64,000 nucleotides of DNA, from the NCBI RefSeq assembly GCF_000152845.1, contig NZ_CH902584.1, forward strand, positions 2,305,620 to 2,369,619, in the 5' to 3' direction. The translations under genes were made by a program, and so were the position numbers. This DNA is from Roseovarius sp. 217 (GTDB lineage: Bacteria; Pseudomonadota; Alphaproteobacteria; Rhodobacterales; Rhodobacteraceae). The notes under the pieces were generated by a model. It saw only the letters and a list, made by a program, of their open reading frames with translations, did no database searches and was not told where the DNA came from. Of this stretch, positions 56,405-64,000 are shown in pieces (the first letter of the stretch is position 1; each line of letters opens with the position of its first letter).

Positions 56405-58297
56405 TCAGGACGCCGTCCTGTCTTTGGTGTCGACGGCGGATGTCGCGGGGTCTTGCGGCGTGATCCGCAGAGCGCGCAGGGCATTCAGGATCACGGCCAC
56501 GTCGATCACCTCTTGCAAGAGCGCGCCTTGCACCGGGCTGAGATACCCGAAGGCTGCGGCAATCATGCCGAGTACCGAAAGACCGATCCCGGCGACCACG
56601 CTTTCGATTGCAATCCGCCGGGAGGCCCGCGCGATATCGAGCGCGGGGCCGATCCGGTCAATCCGGTCAACAAGCAGCACGACATCGGCCGCCTCTGCCG
56701 AGGCCGCTGCCCCGCGCGCGCCCATCGCAACGCCGACATCGGCCGCTGCGAGGGCGGGTGCATCGTTCACGCCGTCCCCGACCATCATCACCGGGCCGTT
56801 CTTGCGCTCGGTGAGAACCAGCAAGACCTTTTGATCCGGCGTGAGGCCCGCGCGCAGACCGTCGAGACCGAGCCCTTTGGTTATGCGCTCTGCCACCTCG
56901 ATCCGGTCACCCGTGGCCAAGAGGATGCGGCTGATCCCACCCCGGCGCAGGCTGTCGAGCATCGCCCCGGTGCCTGCGCGCAGAGGGTCGGACATCACCA
57001 GATGTCCGGCCATGCGCCCGTCAACGGCGAGGGCGACAAGCACGGACCCCGCCGCGAGCGCCGGATGGCCGCCAGATCCGGCTTCGCTATGGTGGGTCAC
57101 AAAGCCTATGCCCCCAACACTGACCCGGCGACCTTCGACCAGTCCGATCACACCCTCGCCGGGAACCTCTGCAACCTCGGACGGGATCGGCAGCATGAGG
57201 CCACGCGCCTTGGCGGCGGTGACAAGCGCCTGTGCGACAGGGTGTTTGGAGGCCTGATCGAGCGCTGCGGCCAGCCGCAGGATTTCGTCTTGGGACATGT
57301 TATCCCGGCTCTCGATTGCGACGATCTGCGGTCGTCCGTCGGTCAGGGTGCCGGTCTTGTCGAGAATAAGCGTGCGAATGCGCGCCATGGTCTCGAATGG
57401 GCCAGCGCCCTTGATCAGCACCCCGAAATGCGCGGCACGCGACAGGCCCGCGACAAGGGCCACCGGAACGGCGAGGATCAGCGGACAGGGGGTCGCCACG
57501 ACCAGCACGGCGACGGCGCGGATCGGATCGCCGGTGAGCCACCATGCGGCACAGGCAATGGCGACCGTAACCGCCAGAAACCCCAGTGACCAACGGTCGG
57601 CCAGCCGTGACATCGGGGCCTTGGAGCGTTGCGCCTCTTCGACCAATCGCACGATGCCAGCATAGGTGCTCTGAGCTGCGCGTTGCGTCGCCACAAGGTT
57701 GAAGGCGTCGCCGGCATTGGTTGACCCGCTCAGCGCCTCTGCGCCGCGCGAAATGTGCAGGGGCAACGATTCGCCGCTGATGGCGGATCGGTCAAGAAAG
57801 GCGGACGCAGAGACCAGATTGCCATCCACAGGCACCACATCGCCCTGACGGATCAGCAGTCGGTCGCCCGGTTCTATGGCGTCGAGCGGCACCTCTTCGA
57901 ATCCGCCCTTGCGGTGCCGGGTGGCTGTGCGGGGCACGCGCGCCAAGAGGCTGTGCATTTCGCGGCGGGCACGCCCCTCGGCGAAGCTCTCGAGAAAGGT
58001 TCCGCCGGAGAACATCACCGCGACGACTGCGGCTGCCAGTGTCTCGCCAAAGGCGAGGGCCGCTGTCATCGACAGCGCCGCCACGATATCGAGTCCAACT
58101 TCGCCGCGCCTGAGGCTGCGCAGGATTTCAACCACGAGGGTGGCGAGGACGGGCGTGACCCCGGCGGTCCATGCGAGGGTTGCGAGATGCTGCTGGCCCG
58201 CGGCATAGACCCCGAGACCGGCGATCAATCCAGCCACGGCGAAGAGCAGAAGCGCCGTCTTGAACCGGTCGGTGCCGATCTTGTCCATGCCGTTCAC
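56405..58297 (-). CDS. P1B-type heavy-metal-transporting ATPase lacking an HMA domain
   Basis: A 630-residue ion pump. Visible parts are the actuator SGES (174-177), the transmembrane metal site ATPCPL (TPC at 269-271), phosphorylated Asp313 in DKTGTLT, the nucleotide-domain HP motif SKHPVAQ, and hinge GDGVNDAPALA. The N-terminus starts almost directly with membrane helices; the usual cysteine-rich metal-binding domain is absent. The last helix region QEVIDVAVILNALRAL lacks clear metal residues, so the cargo metal is unassigned. Its GTG start overlaps the ApbE stop by four bases. Confidence 0.9.
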   Translation of the reverse strand: MNGMDKIGTDRFKTALLLFAVAGLIAGLGVYAAGQQHLATLAWTAGVTPVLATLVVEILRSLRRGEVGLDIVAALSMTAALAFGETLAAAVVAVMFSGGTFLESFAEGRARREMHSLLARVPRTATRHRKGGFEEVPLDAIEPGDRLLIRQGDVVPVDGNLVSASAFLDRSAISGESLPLHISRGAEALSGSTNAGDAFNLVATQRAAQSTYAGIVRLVEEAQRSKAPMSRLADRWSLGFLAVTVAIACAAWWLTGDPIRAVAVLVVATPCPLILAVPVALVAGLSRAAHFGVLIKGAGPFETMARIRTLILDKTGTLTDGRPQIVAIESRDNMSQDEILRLAAALDQASKHPVAQALVTAAKARGLMLPIPSEVAEVPGEGVIGLVEGRRVSVGGIGFVTHHSEAGSGGHPALAAGSVLVALAVDGRMAGHLVMSDPLRAGTGAMLDSLRRGGISRILLATGDRIEVAERITKGLGLDGLRAGLTPDQKVLLVLTERKNGPVMMVGDGVNDAPALAAADVGVAMGARGAAASAEAADVVLLVDRIDRIGPALDIARASRRIAIESVVAGIGLSVLGMIAAAFGYLSPVQGALLQEVIDVAVILNALRALRITPQDPATSAVDTKDRTAS

Positions 58298-59274
58298 GTT
58301 CCCATGTTTGAGGCACCTGCCGCCGGGTCTTGAGAGAAAAGCGGGCCGACTCTGACCTCTGTCACCTCGCCTGCATCATTGCGCAGCAGGAAGAGGGCGT
58401 CGAGTCCGCGCTCTTTGGCCCTGCGTGCGCCGGTTTGCGGCCCAAGCACCATGAGGGCCGTCGCCCAAGCGTCGGCCTCGGCGCAGCTTGGGGCGACGAC
58501 GGTGACCGAGGCTGGAGCGGCAATCAGGGGCGCGCCCCGGTGCGGGTCCATGGTGTGCGACAGGCGGCGTCCCTGAACCTCGACCCAATGGCGATAGTCG
58601 CCAGAGGTCGCGACGGCGGCATTCTCCAGCGCAAGGATGGAATGTGCCGCGCGGCGCGTGGAATCCGGCTTCTCTACCGCGATGGTCCAAGCCGTCCCAT
58701 CCGGTCGAAGTCCCAGCGCCCGCATCTCGCCGTCGATGCCGACAAGCCCGGCGTTGATCCCTTGCGCCTGCAAGGTGTCGGCCAGACGATCAACGCCGTA
58801 GCCCTTGGCGATGCCATTGAGGTCGATGGATACAGGCGCCGATTTGCGGATGCCGATTTCGCTTATGTCGAGCGCGTCCTGTGCCGACGTGCGTTTGCCT
58901 GTCATCGCCTTGCGGATACGGTCGGGGGCAGCGGTCTCGGGTCCGAAACCCCAGGCGGTGACCGCATCGCCCATAGAAATGTCGAATGCGCCACCAGAGG
59001 CCCGCCCGATCTCGAGACCGAGCAGCAAAACGCGGCGCAGATGCTCCGGCACGGGCACCCATGGTCCCACTGGGGCGGCGTTGAGGCGCATGAGGTCGCT
59101 GTCGGGTCTCCAGGTCGACATCTGCGCATCCACGCAATCGACGGCGGATTGCAGGGCGATCCGGACAGGGGCAGGGTCAAGGCCGGTTGGGGCAAAGAAG
59201 AGCGCCGTCCAGCGGGTGCCCATCGTCGGGCCGTTCAAGGCAAAGCGCTGTTGTTCAGTAAACATCTTCGACAT
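58294..59274 (-). CDS. apbE: FAD:protein FMN transferase, ApbE family (second copy)
   Basis: A 326-residue flavin transferase. Motifs: GPTMGTRWTALFF at the start, FDISMGDAVTAWGFGP, SIDLNGIAKGYGVDRLADTL, VGIDGEMRALGLRPDG and the magnesium-site end SCAEADAWATALMVLGP. Unlike NosX in this window it shows no Tat or Sec signal: the catalytic start follows only 14 residues. It overlaps the PepSY fusion gene by 20 bp and the ATPase gene by four, so the products are probably made together. The likely acceptor is the DUF2271 protein upstream. Confidence 0.93.
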   Translation of the reverse strand: MSKMFTEQQRFALNGPTMGTRWTALFFAPTGLDPAPVRIALQSAVDCVDAQMSTWRPDSDLMRLNAAPVGPWVPVPEHLRRVLLLGLEIGRASGGAFDISMGDAVTAWGFGPETAAPDRIRKAMTGKRTSAQDALDISEIGIRKSAPVSIDLNGIAKGYGVDRLADTLQAQGINAGLVGIDGEMRALGLRPDGTAWTIAVEKPDSTRRAAHSILALENAAVATSGDYRHWVEVQGRRLSHTMDPHRGAPLIAAPASVTVVAPSCAEADAWATALMVLGPQTGARRAKERGLDALFLLRNDAGEVTEVRVGPLFSQDPAAGASNMGT

Positions 59275-61462
59275 ATCGACCCTCCGCCTTGAGCACCGCA
59301 GGGGTCAGCCCGGTTGGCGCGAGTATCTCGGTCAGCGCGTCGGCGACGCCTGCGGCCATGTCGCGCCCGCCACAGACCATCACGCGGGCGCCATCCAAGA
59401 TCAGCCGGGCGACCTCGGCGGCGTCGCCGCGCAACGCCTCTTGCACGTAGTTGGGTCGCGCCCCGCGTGAGACAGCGGTAACCAGTTGGGCCAGCCGGCC
59501 CTCCCTCTGCCATGTCGGTAGTTCGTCACTATAGAAGAAGTCACTGTCTGGGTGGCGCATGCCGAAGAAGAGGTGGATGGGGCGCTGCCGCGCGTTTGCG
59601 CGCACAAACCCGGCCAGCGGCCCGATGCCGGTGCCCGCGCCGATCAGGATCAACGGGGCGTGGCCCCGTCCCGGCTGAAAGCCGGGGTTACGGCGGAGAA
59701 AGGCGCTCATGGTGTCGCCCGGTTTCAGCGCGTTGAGTTGACCAGAGCACAGGCCGCCCGGATGTTTCTTGACCACGATTTCGACGAACCCGTCGCGGCG
59801 CGCAGAGGCGAGCGAATAGAGGCGGGGCAGGGGGCTGCCCTCGGGCAGGATGCCGATCAGGTCGCCTGCGTTGAACCGGGCAAAGCCCGCCCCGGTCAGC
59901 CTGTGCCACAGCGATGCACGCGGCAGGGCAAAGCGCAGGATTGCGGTCGGGGCCTGCACCTCTGCGCCATAGTCACGCCGCGACACCAAGGTCAGCGTCT
60001 CGGCTGTGGGCCGGATCGGATGGTAGACGAGATCAAGGTCGATCCCCAAGGCCTGCCCAAGGGTCCGCCCCCAGCGTGCAAAATCCTGCGGCGATTGGCG
60101 ATCTATGGTGTCGAGGGGCAGCAATGCCCGCCAGCCTTGTGCCTCGGCTGTCGCCGCGATGGTCTCGGCAAAGGCGCAATAGGCCGGAAAGCTACGGTCG
60201 CCAAAGCCAAGCACGGCGAGTGGTGCAAGGGTTTCGCCGTCGAGAGCCTTGAGCCGGTCGAGAAAACCTTTGGCCGAGGCCGGTGCGTCCCCGTTGCCAT
60301 AGGTTGCTGCCAGCACGATGATCCGCGCGGCGTGGGCGTAGCTGCCCGGTGCAAACGCCGACATGGGCGCTGTGTGGACCTTTTGTCCAGCTTGCGTGAG
60401 CGCCGCGTGCAGCGTTGCGGCAAAGCCCCATGTGCTGCCGCCTTCGCTGGCGACAAGCAGGATCGTATCGGCCTGGGCTGCGCGCTGATTGCCACGGATG
60501 CGGGGGCGGCCGCGCCGACCTGCAAGCCATATCAGCACACCGGTTCCCCCTATCACGGGCACGCCGAGCACCATGAGCCCGAGCGCCAGCCCGAGGGCTG
60601 CCGCGCCCTGACCGGTATGGAGCATGTAGATCGTTTCCGACACGCGTTCTAATCCATTGAGATCAGCCCAGGTCAGAAGCGCGCCAGTGCCCTGATCAAT
60701 ATGTCCGGTGCCTCGGTCAGTCGTGAGGGTGAAGACGTCTGACGCGTCACCGGGATAGGGAAAGCTGAGGTCGCGCAGATCTGTGACAGAGGTGCTGACC
60801 AGCGTCGGCATGTCAAAAAGGTCCACATTGGTTTGGCCACTCACATCCGCCGGAAAGGCCGGTGTGCTGTCTGCCTCGGGCAAGAGACCAAAGGTTGAGG
60901 CCGTCATCCACAAGCCAGTGATGGACGACAGCAAGAGGCCCGCCACTGCGATGCGCGCAATCTCGACATGCAGCCGATGCGAAAGCGGCCCGCGCAGCGG
61001 CGCGAACCAGCGACGCCAGCCCCCGGTGCGCCGCGCAACCAGCGCCGCGCCCGTGAGCGACACAAAGACCATAGCCGCCGCCCCAGCCGCCATTGCAATG
61101 CGACCGCCATCCCCCAGAAACAGCGATCTGTGCAGGTTGGTGAGCCAGTGTTCCACTGGATTAGGGTCGGCAGAGGCAACGCCCAGTCCTGTTGCGGGAT
61201 CAATCACGGCGGCACCGGGCGCACCCTGATCGAACCAGTAGGCGGTGATCTGACCAGAGGCCGCACGGCGGATCTGTTCGACCCCCGGATAGGCGATCTG
61301 AATGCGGGTGGCGAGCGTGGCCATGTTCAGGCCCGCCTCGACCTGTTGCGCGGTAAGTCGGTCAGCGGCGGGAAAGACCGACAAGGCCGCGCCGCTCAGG
61401 CTGAGCACCGTGACAAGGGCCAGGGCCAAGAGACCCGGCCAACGATGGATTGCGCGGATCAT
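59255..61462 (-). CDS. PepSY-TM / flavodoxin / ferredoxin-NADP reductase fusion
   Basis: A 735-residue membrane oxidoreductase. Residues about 1-320 form a PepSY-TM unit with four hydrophobic segments (8-30, 122-142, 170-190 and about 290-318); His6 (IHRWPG), His111 (LHRSLFLGD) and His165 are at positions suited to bind heme b. Then a flavodoxin domain (ILLVASEGGSTWGFAATLH) and a ferredoxin-reductase domain with FAD motif RLYSLASA and nucleotide motifs GAGTGIGPLAGF and VMVCGGRDM. It probably takes electrons from cytoplasmic NAD(P)H and passes them across the membrane. The DUF2271 gene ends 12 bp upstream. Confidence 0.9.
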   Translation of the reverse strand: MIRAIHRWPGLLALALVTVLSLSGAALSVFPAADRLTAQQVEAGLNMATLATRIQIAYPGVEQIRRAASGQITAYWFDQGAPGAAVIDPATGLGVASADPNPVEHWLTNLHRSLFLGDGGRIAMAAGAAAMVFVSLTGAALVARRTGGWRRWFAPLRGPLSHRLHVEIARIAVAGLLLSSITGLWMTASTFGLLPEADSTPAFPADVSGQTNVDLFDMPTLVSTSVTDLRDLSFPYPGDASDVFTLTTDRGTGHIDQGTGALLTWADLNGLERVSETIYMLHTGQGAAALGLALGLMVLGVPVIGGTGVLIWLAGRRGRPRIRGNQRAAQADTILLVASEGGSTWGFAATLHAALTQAGQKVHTAPMSAFAPGSYAHAARIIVLAATYGNGDAPASAKGFLDRLKALDGETLAPLAVLGFGDRSFPAYCAFAETIAATAEAQGWRALLPLDTIDRQSPQDFARWGRTLGQALGIDLDLVYHPIRPTAETLTLVSRRDYGAEVQAPTAILRFALPRASLWHRLTGAGFARFNAGDLIGILPEGSPLPRLYSLASARRDGFVEIVVKKHPGGLCSGQLNALKPGDTMSAFLRRNPGFQPGRGHAPLILIGAGTGIGPLAGFVRANARQRPIHLFFGMRHPDSDFFYSDELPTWQREGRLAQLVTAVSRGARPNYVQEALRGDAAEVARLILDGARVMVCGGRDMAAGVADALTEILAPTGLTPAVLKAEGRYVEDVY

Positions 61463-61474
61463 GGCCCTGTGTCC

Positions 61475-61945
61475 TTACATGTCGTAGGTGAAACGAGCGA
61501 CGTAACGGCGACCGCGCACAGGTGTGCCCGCCCCTTGGGTCGTCAGCGGCACAGCGACTTCGTTGGGGCTGTCGCGCATGTCCTCGACGGCGGCGTCGAT
61601 ATGAAGCGTATAGCCCGCATCAAAGAGCGCATCGGCAAGGTCGAGCGTAATCTCAAGCGTCCGGCCTGCGCCGACGCTGGCCCCCGTGATGCCGTTGACC
61701 TGTGCTGCGTCGCCCGCCGTGGCACGATGCCAGTCGGTCAGGTGTTTGTAATATTTGGATTTTCCACCGGCCATCCACAGGCTACCGGCATAGGCGCCAG
61801 AGGCATCGGTCACATAAAGCGCGAGATAGGCACCGTCGCCGCCATAGCTGTTGAGGGTGGTGGTCAGTGTCACCGGACGGGCCATGGCCAGGCCGGGCAT
61901 GGTCAGGGCCGTTGTCAGCGCGAGGGTTGCAAGAACTGATTTCAT
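61475..61945 (-). CDS. DUF2271 periplasmic protein, predicted FMN carrier
   Basis: A 156-residue protein with a Sec signal peptide (about residues 1-22, ending MARPVTL) and a DUF2271 domain: DGAYLALYVTDASGAYAGSLWMAGGKSKYYKHLTDWHRAT, ending YVARFTYDM. It contains NGITGASV (Thr87-Gly88-Ala89-Ser90), which fits the S/T-G-A-S/T pattern to which ApbE enzymes attach FMN. It is predicted to carry flavin in the periplasm and accept electrons from the PepSY fusion encoded next. Flavinylation is inferred from motif and neighbourhood only. Confidence 0.82.
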   Translation of the reverse strand: MKSVLATLALTTALTMPGLAMARPVTLTTTLNSYGGDGAYLALYVTDASGAYAGSLWMAGGKSKYYKHLTDWHRATAGDAAQVNGITGASVGAGRTLEITLDLADALFDAGYTLHIDAAVEDMRDSPNEVAVPLTTQGAGTPVRGRRYVARFTYDM

Positions 61946-62006
61946 TGCGTGGGTCCTTCAAATTCATAGAGTAAGATTGAACGCGGGCACAGCGCCGCAG
62001 CGATGG

Positions 62007-62324
62007 TTAGTTCACCTTGACTTGCGGCGGGGTGCCGGTGCCGAAGAGACCGTTCTGCGGTGGCGCGACCGTTCCGGCGGGGGCAGGATTGCGCGCCCCA
62101 CCGCGATGATCGTCCTCGTCCTCGTCCTCGTTCTCGTCGTCATCACGGTCATCGTCGTTACCGCTAACGCGCAGGAGCGGCAGCGCTTGTGACCCCTCGT
62201 CAAAAAGCGCGGCGAGCGGCCAGAGGTCCTCGCCCTCAGAGGCGCGCAGCGCACTCCAAGCCGGGACGCCAATGGCGGCAGTGAGCGCGGTCGAGGCGAC
62301 AAGAAGGGTGCGTATTTTCTTCAT
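62007..62324 (-). CDS. Small secreted acidic protein
   Basis: A 105-residue protein. Signal peptide at about residues 1-25 (VASTALTAAIGVPAWSA). The body has a run of 17 Asp/Glu/Asn/Arg residues (DDDRDDDENEDEDEDDH), then a Pro/Gly-rich tail. No fold or family is recognisable; the acidic run could bind calcium or other cations. Encoding DNA is a repetitive GTC/CTC stretch (62107-62160). First gene of the DUF2271 operon, with a 61-bp gap. Confidence 0.7.
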   Translation of the reverse strand: MKKIRTLLVASTALTAAIGVPAWSALRASEGEDLWPLAALFDEGSQALPLLRVSGNDDDRDDDENEDEDEDDHRGGARNPAPAGTVAPPQNGLFGTGTPPQVKVN

Positions 62325-62440
62325 GGCAGGGTTTCCTTTTCGTCTGCTGATCCCAATCTCGCGCGTAGACCTGAGGACACGCTGACAGCGCAGCGATTTC
62401 CGCTTCAGCTTGGCGTCAGGTTTGTGAGAGGGGCGCGCTT

Positions 62441-63007
62441 TCAGCCGCCGAACGTCGATCCGTGATCAAGGAATTCTTCCATGAACAGGCCGACAAATTC
62501 GCCCCGCGTGCGCACACCGGCGGCCCGAAACACCGCGCTCATATGCGCCTTGACGGTGCCTTCGGCACATTTGCGCAAGCTTGCGATGTCCTTGATGCGC
62601 AAGCCACGCAGACACAAAAGGGCGATATCGCGCTGCGCCGGTGTCAGATCCCATGTCTGGAAATGCGTGGTCAGGATGCCGTCGAAATCTTCACGCAGAG
62701 ATCTGAGGTTGCGTTCCAGCCCATCGCGTTGCGACACAAGATCAAGATGAGAGCGGCGCGCCATGGCGACGCCGAGCAAAAGCAGACCCATGATCGTCAG
62801 TTCCGTGATCAGGTGAACCATCCCGCTTGGCGAGATATTGCGCCAATAGCGCGGGTCCGGAAACTCGTCGATAAGATCAAACAGAAACACGAAGGCACAG
62901 ACCAACTGAATGACCGCCAGCCAAAACGTCAGCCTTTCCGAGCGTAATGAGGCCGTGCGGCTGGAGGCCCGGCGTGGTTTCGCATCATGGCTGTTCTCAC
63001 CTGTCAT
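62441..63007 (-). CDS. Membrane-anchored LuxR-type transcriptional regulator
   Basis: A 188-residue protein with two N-terminal membrane helices (about 28-46 and 64-83), a short linker forming a probable coiled coil (91-112), and a LuxR helix-turn-helix at about 121-178 (LTPAQRDIALLCLRGLRIKDIASLRKCAEGTVKAHMSAVFRAAG). No receiver domain is present, so it is a one-component membrane regulator. It lies upstream of the DUF2271 operon on the same strand, and divergent from a diheme cytochrome gene, which are its likely targets. Confidence 0.85.
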   Translation of the reverse strand: MTGENSHDAKPRRASSRTASLRSERLTFWLAVIQLVCAFVFLFDLIDEFPDPRYWRNISPSGMVHLITELTIMGLLLLGVAMARRSHLDLVSQRDGLERNLRSLREDFDGILTTHFQTWDLTPAQRDIALLCLRGLRIKDIASLRKCAEGTVKAHMSAVFRAAGVRTRGEFVGLFMEEFLDHGSTFGG

Positions 63008-63224
63008 CCTATGTCACCGCTCAACCAAACCCTAGGTAGAAAAACGCCGGAAATCTTCTAAACCAAAGTCTAACATGGTCCCGCAACCATAGGAATGCGC
63101 GGCTTTGTCTCTTGTCAGGAACACCAGAGAGACCTGACCATAGCGACCAGAGGCTGTGCCGCGCGTCTCGTTATAGCGCCACGATAACACCCACAGCCCT
63201 CGCTAATCTTTGGGAGGGGATTTG
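63008..63224. other. Divergent spacer between LuxR-type and cytochrome genes
   Basis: The 217-bp spacer carries a GTTAT-N9-ATAAC inverted repeat at 63170-63188, 36 bp before the cytochrome start, and a CCTAGG palindrome near 63031. Either could bind the adjacent regulator, but neither is established. No other recognisable element is seen. Confidence 0.35.
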
Positions 63225-64000
63225 ATGAATTTCAGGGGATTGATGCTCAAAAGTGCTGCCTTTGGGGCGCTTGCCGCACTCATGATCAGTGCGCAGACCG
63301 TGGCCGCAGACGTTTCAGCTGAGCCGCAAGAACACGGGGCGAACCAGCAGGAGTTCGTGCATGGCGCGCCACAGTTGCCGTCACTCGAATGGACGCTGGC
63401 CGCCGGTGGCCGGATCTATGACAATTGGTGGGAAGCGCTGGATCGTCCAGCGCCCGAGGCAATCAACCCGGCCTATCCCGTCAGCGCGGAACAGAAAGGA
63501 ACTGGAACGTGGCGATGCAAGGAATGTCACGGTTGGGATTATCTGGGCGCTGAAGGCATCTACAGGCAAGGCAGTCATTTCACCGGCATCAAGGGGGTCA
63601 TGGGCATGCGCGGCAGACCTGCGGAATCCCTGATGGCAACCCTGCGCGATGGCAACCATCCCTACACGCCCGAGATGATCACGGATGAGGAAATGCTGCG
63701 CGTCGCAACCTTTATCAGCGAGGGACTGACCGATATGCGCGCGTTCGTCGACTATGAGACGCGGACGGTCATTCCCGGGGCCGGAGATTTCACGCGTGGG
63801 CGTGCCATCTTTCAGACCACCTGCGCCGCCTGCCACGGCTTTGACGGGCGCGCCATGGATTGGGGCGAGGGGGAGGCACATAATTTCGTGGGAACCGAGG
63901 CCACCGAATTGCCCGACGAGGTTTACAACAAGATTTCGAACGCGCATCCGGGGGCTGCGATGATCAACATGCGCGCGTTTTCAGTGCAGGACCGTGTCAG
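63225..64000 (+). CDS. Diheme cytochrome c, C-terminus cut by window edge
   Basis: At least 258 residues, open at the window edge. A signal peptide ends near residue 28 (AQTVAADV). Two heme sites are CKECH (Cys98, Cys101, His102) and CAACH (Cys200, Cys203, His204); the second heme domain opens FTRGRAIFQTTCAACHGFDGRAMDWGEG. The first domain includes GGRIYDNWWEALDRPAP, as in periplasmic c-type electron carriers. GGGAGGGG lies just upstream of ATG 63225. Divergent from the LuxR-type gene, it may exchange electrons with the flavin module. Confidence 0.85.
   Translation, partial: MNFRGLMLKSAAFGALAALMISAQTVAADVSAEPQEHGANQQEFVHGAPQLPSLEWTLAAGGRIYDNWWEALDRPAPEAINPAYPVSAEQKGTGTWRCKECHGWDYLGAEGIYRQGSHFTGIKGVMGMRGRPAESLMATLRDGNHPYTPEMITDEEMLRVATFISEGLTDMRAFVDYETRTVIPGAGDFTRGRAIFQTTCAACHGFDGRAMDWGEGEAHNFVGTEATELPDEVYNKISNAHPGAAMINMRAFSVQDRV

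Overview
This window reads as the chromosome of a Rhodobacteraceae (Roseobacter-group) alphaproteobacterium. The evidence is high GC content, dense short operons with ATGA overlaps, a bet locus for choline sulfate and choline use, a nosCRZDFYLX cluster in the Paracoccus-type order, an aa3-type cytochrome oxidase, FNR-type boxes (TTGAT-N4-ATCAA), a class A RNase P RNA and a short-type ProS. No rRNA, tRNA, CRISPR array, prophage or transposase was found.

Layout. 1-5.4 kb: a truncated Tat-type solute-binding protein, then betI-betC-betA. 5.4-13.2 kb: housekeeping genes (secreted nuclease, UPF0173 hydrolase, gatC-gatA, lipoprotein, amidase, rnpB, DUF2244, YqeY-like, carA). 13.3-24.2 kb: a GT2 glycosyltransferase with an extra N-terminal domain, a GntR regulator, a HAD nucleotidase, a UbiH-like hydroxylase, a class V aminotransferase, paired Lrp regulators divergent from ilvC, a DMT transporter, folP with a 12-bp minisatellite upstream, and a DUF4864 protein. 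24.2-36.2 kb: cytochrome c, lolD and lolC/E, proS, a frameshifted cation/proton antiporter, rlmJ, ctaD behind a cluster of palindromic repeats and an FNR box, a long folB, fabF and mltG. 36.4-44.2 kb: a lipoprotein, a peptide-type ABC transporter split over divergent operons, and an ArgE-like deacylase.

44.2-53.5 kb holds the complete nitrous oxide reductase cluster on the minus strand. NosZ is the Tat-exported catalytic subunit, NosR the flavin/Fe-S electron donor, NosDFY the sulfur/copper maturation ABC system, NosL a copper lipoprotein and NosX the flavin transferase for NosR. A perfect FNR-type box lies between nosC and a divergent NsrR-like Rrf2 regulator, placed so it could serve both directions.

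54-56.3 kb is tex. 56.4-62.3 kb is a tightly packed minus-strand operon: acidic secreted protein, DUF2271 protein with an ApbE-type flavinylation motif, PepSY-TM/flavodoxin/ferredoxin-reductase fusion, a second ApbE, and a P1B-type ATPase without a metal-binding head. A membrane-anchored LuxR-type regulator and a divergent diheme cytochrome c (cut by the window end) flank it. I consider this the best candidate for a poorly described system: a transmembrane electron-transfer module using covalently bound flavin.

Two copies of a roughly 140-bp element, a conserved core between two hairpins, sit in inverted orientation at 26.7 and 37.0 kb. They look like a dispersed non-autonomous repeat family.
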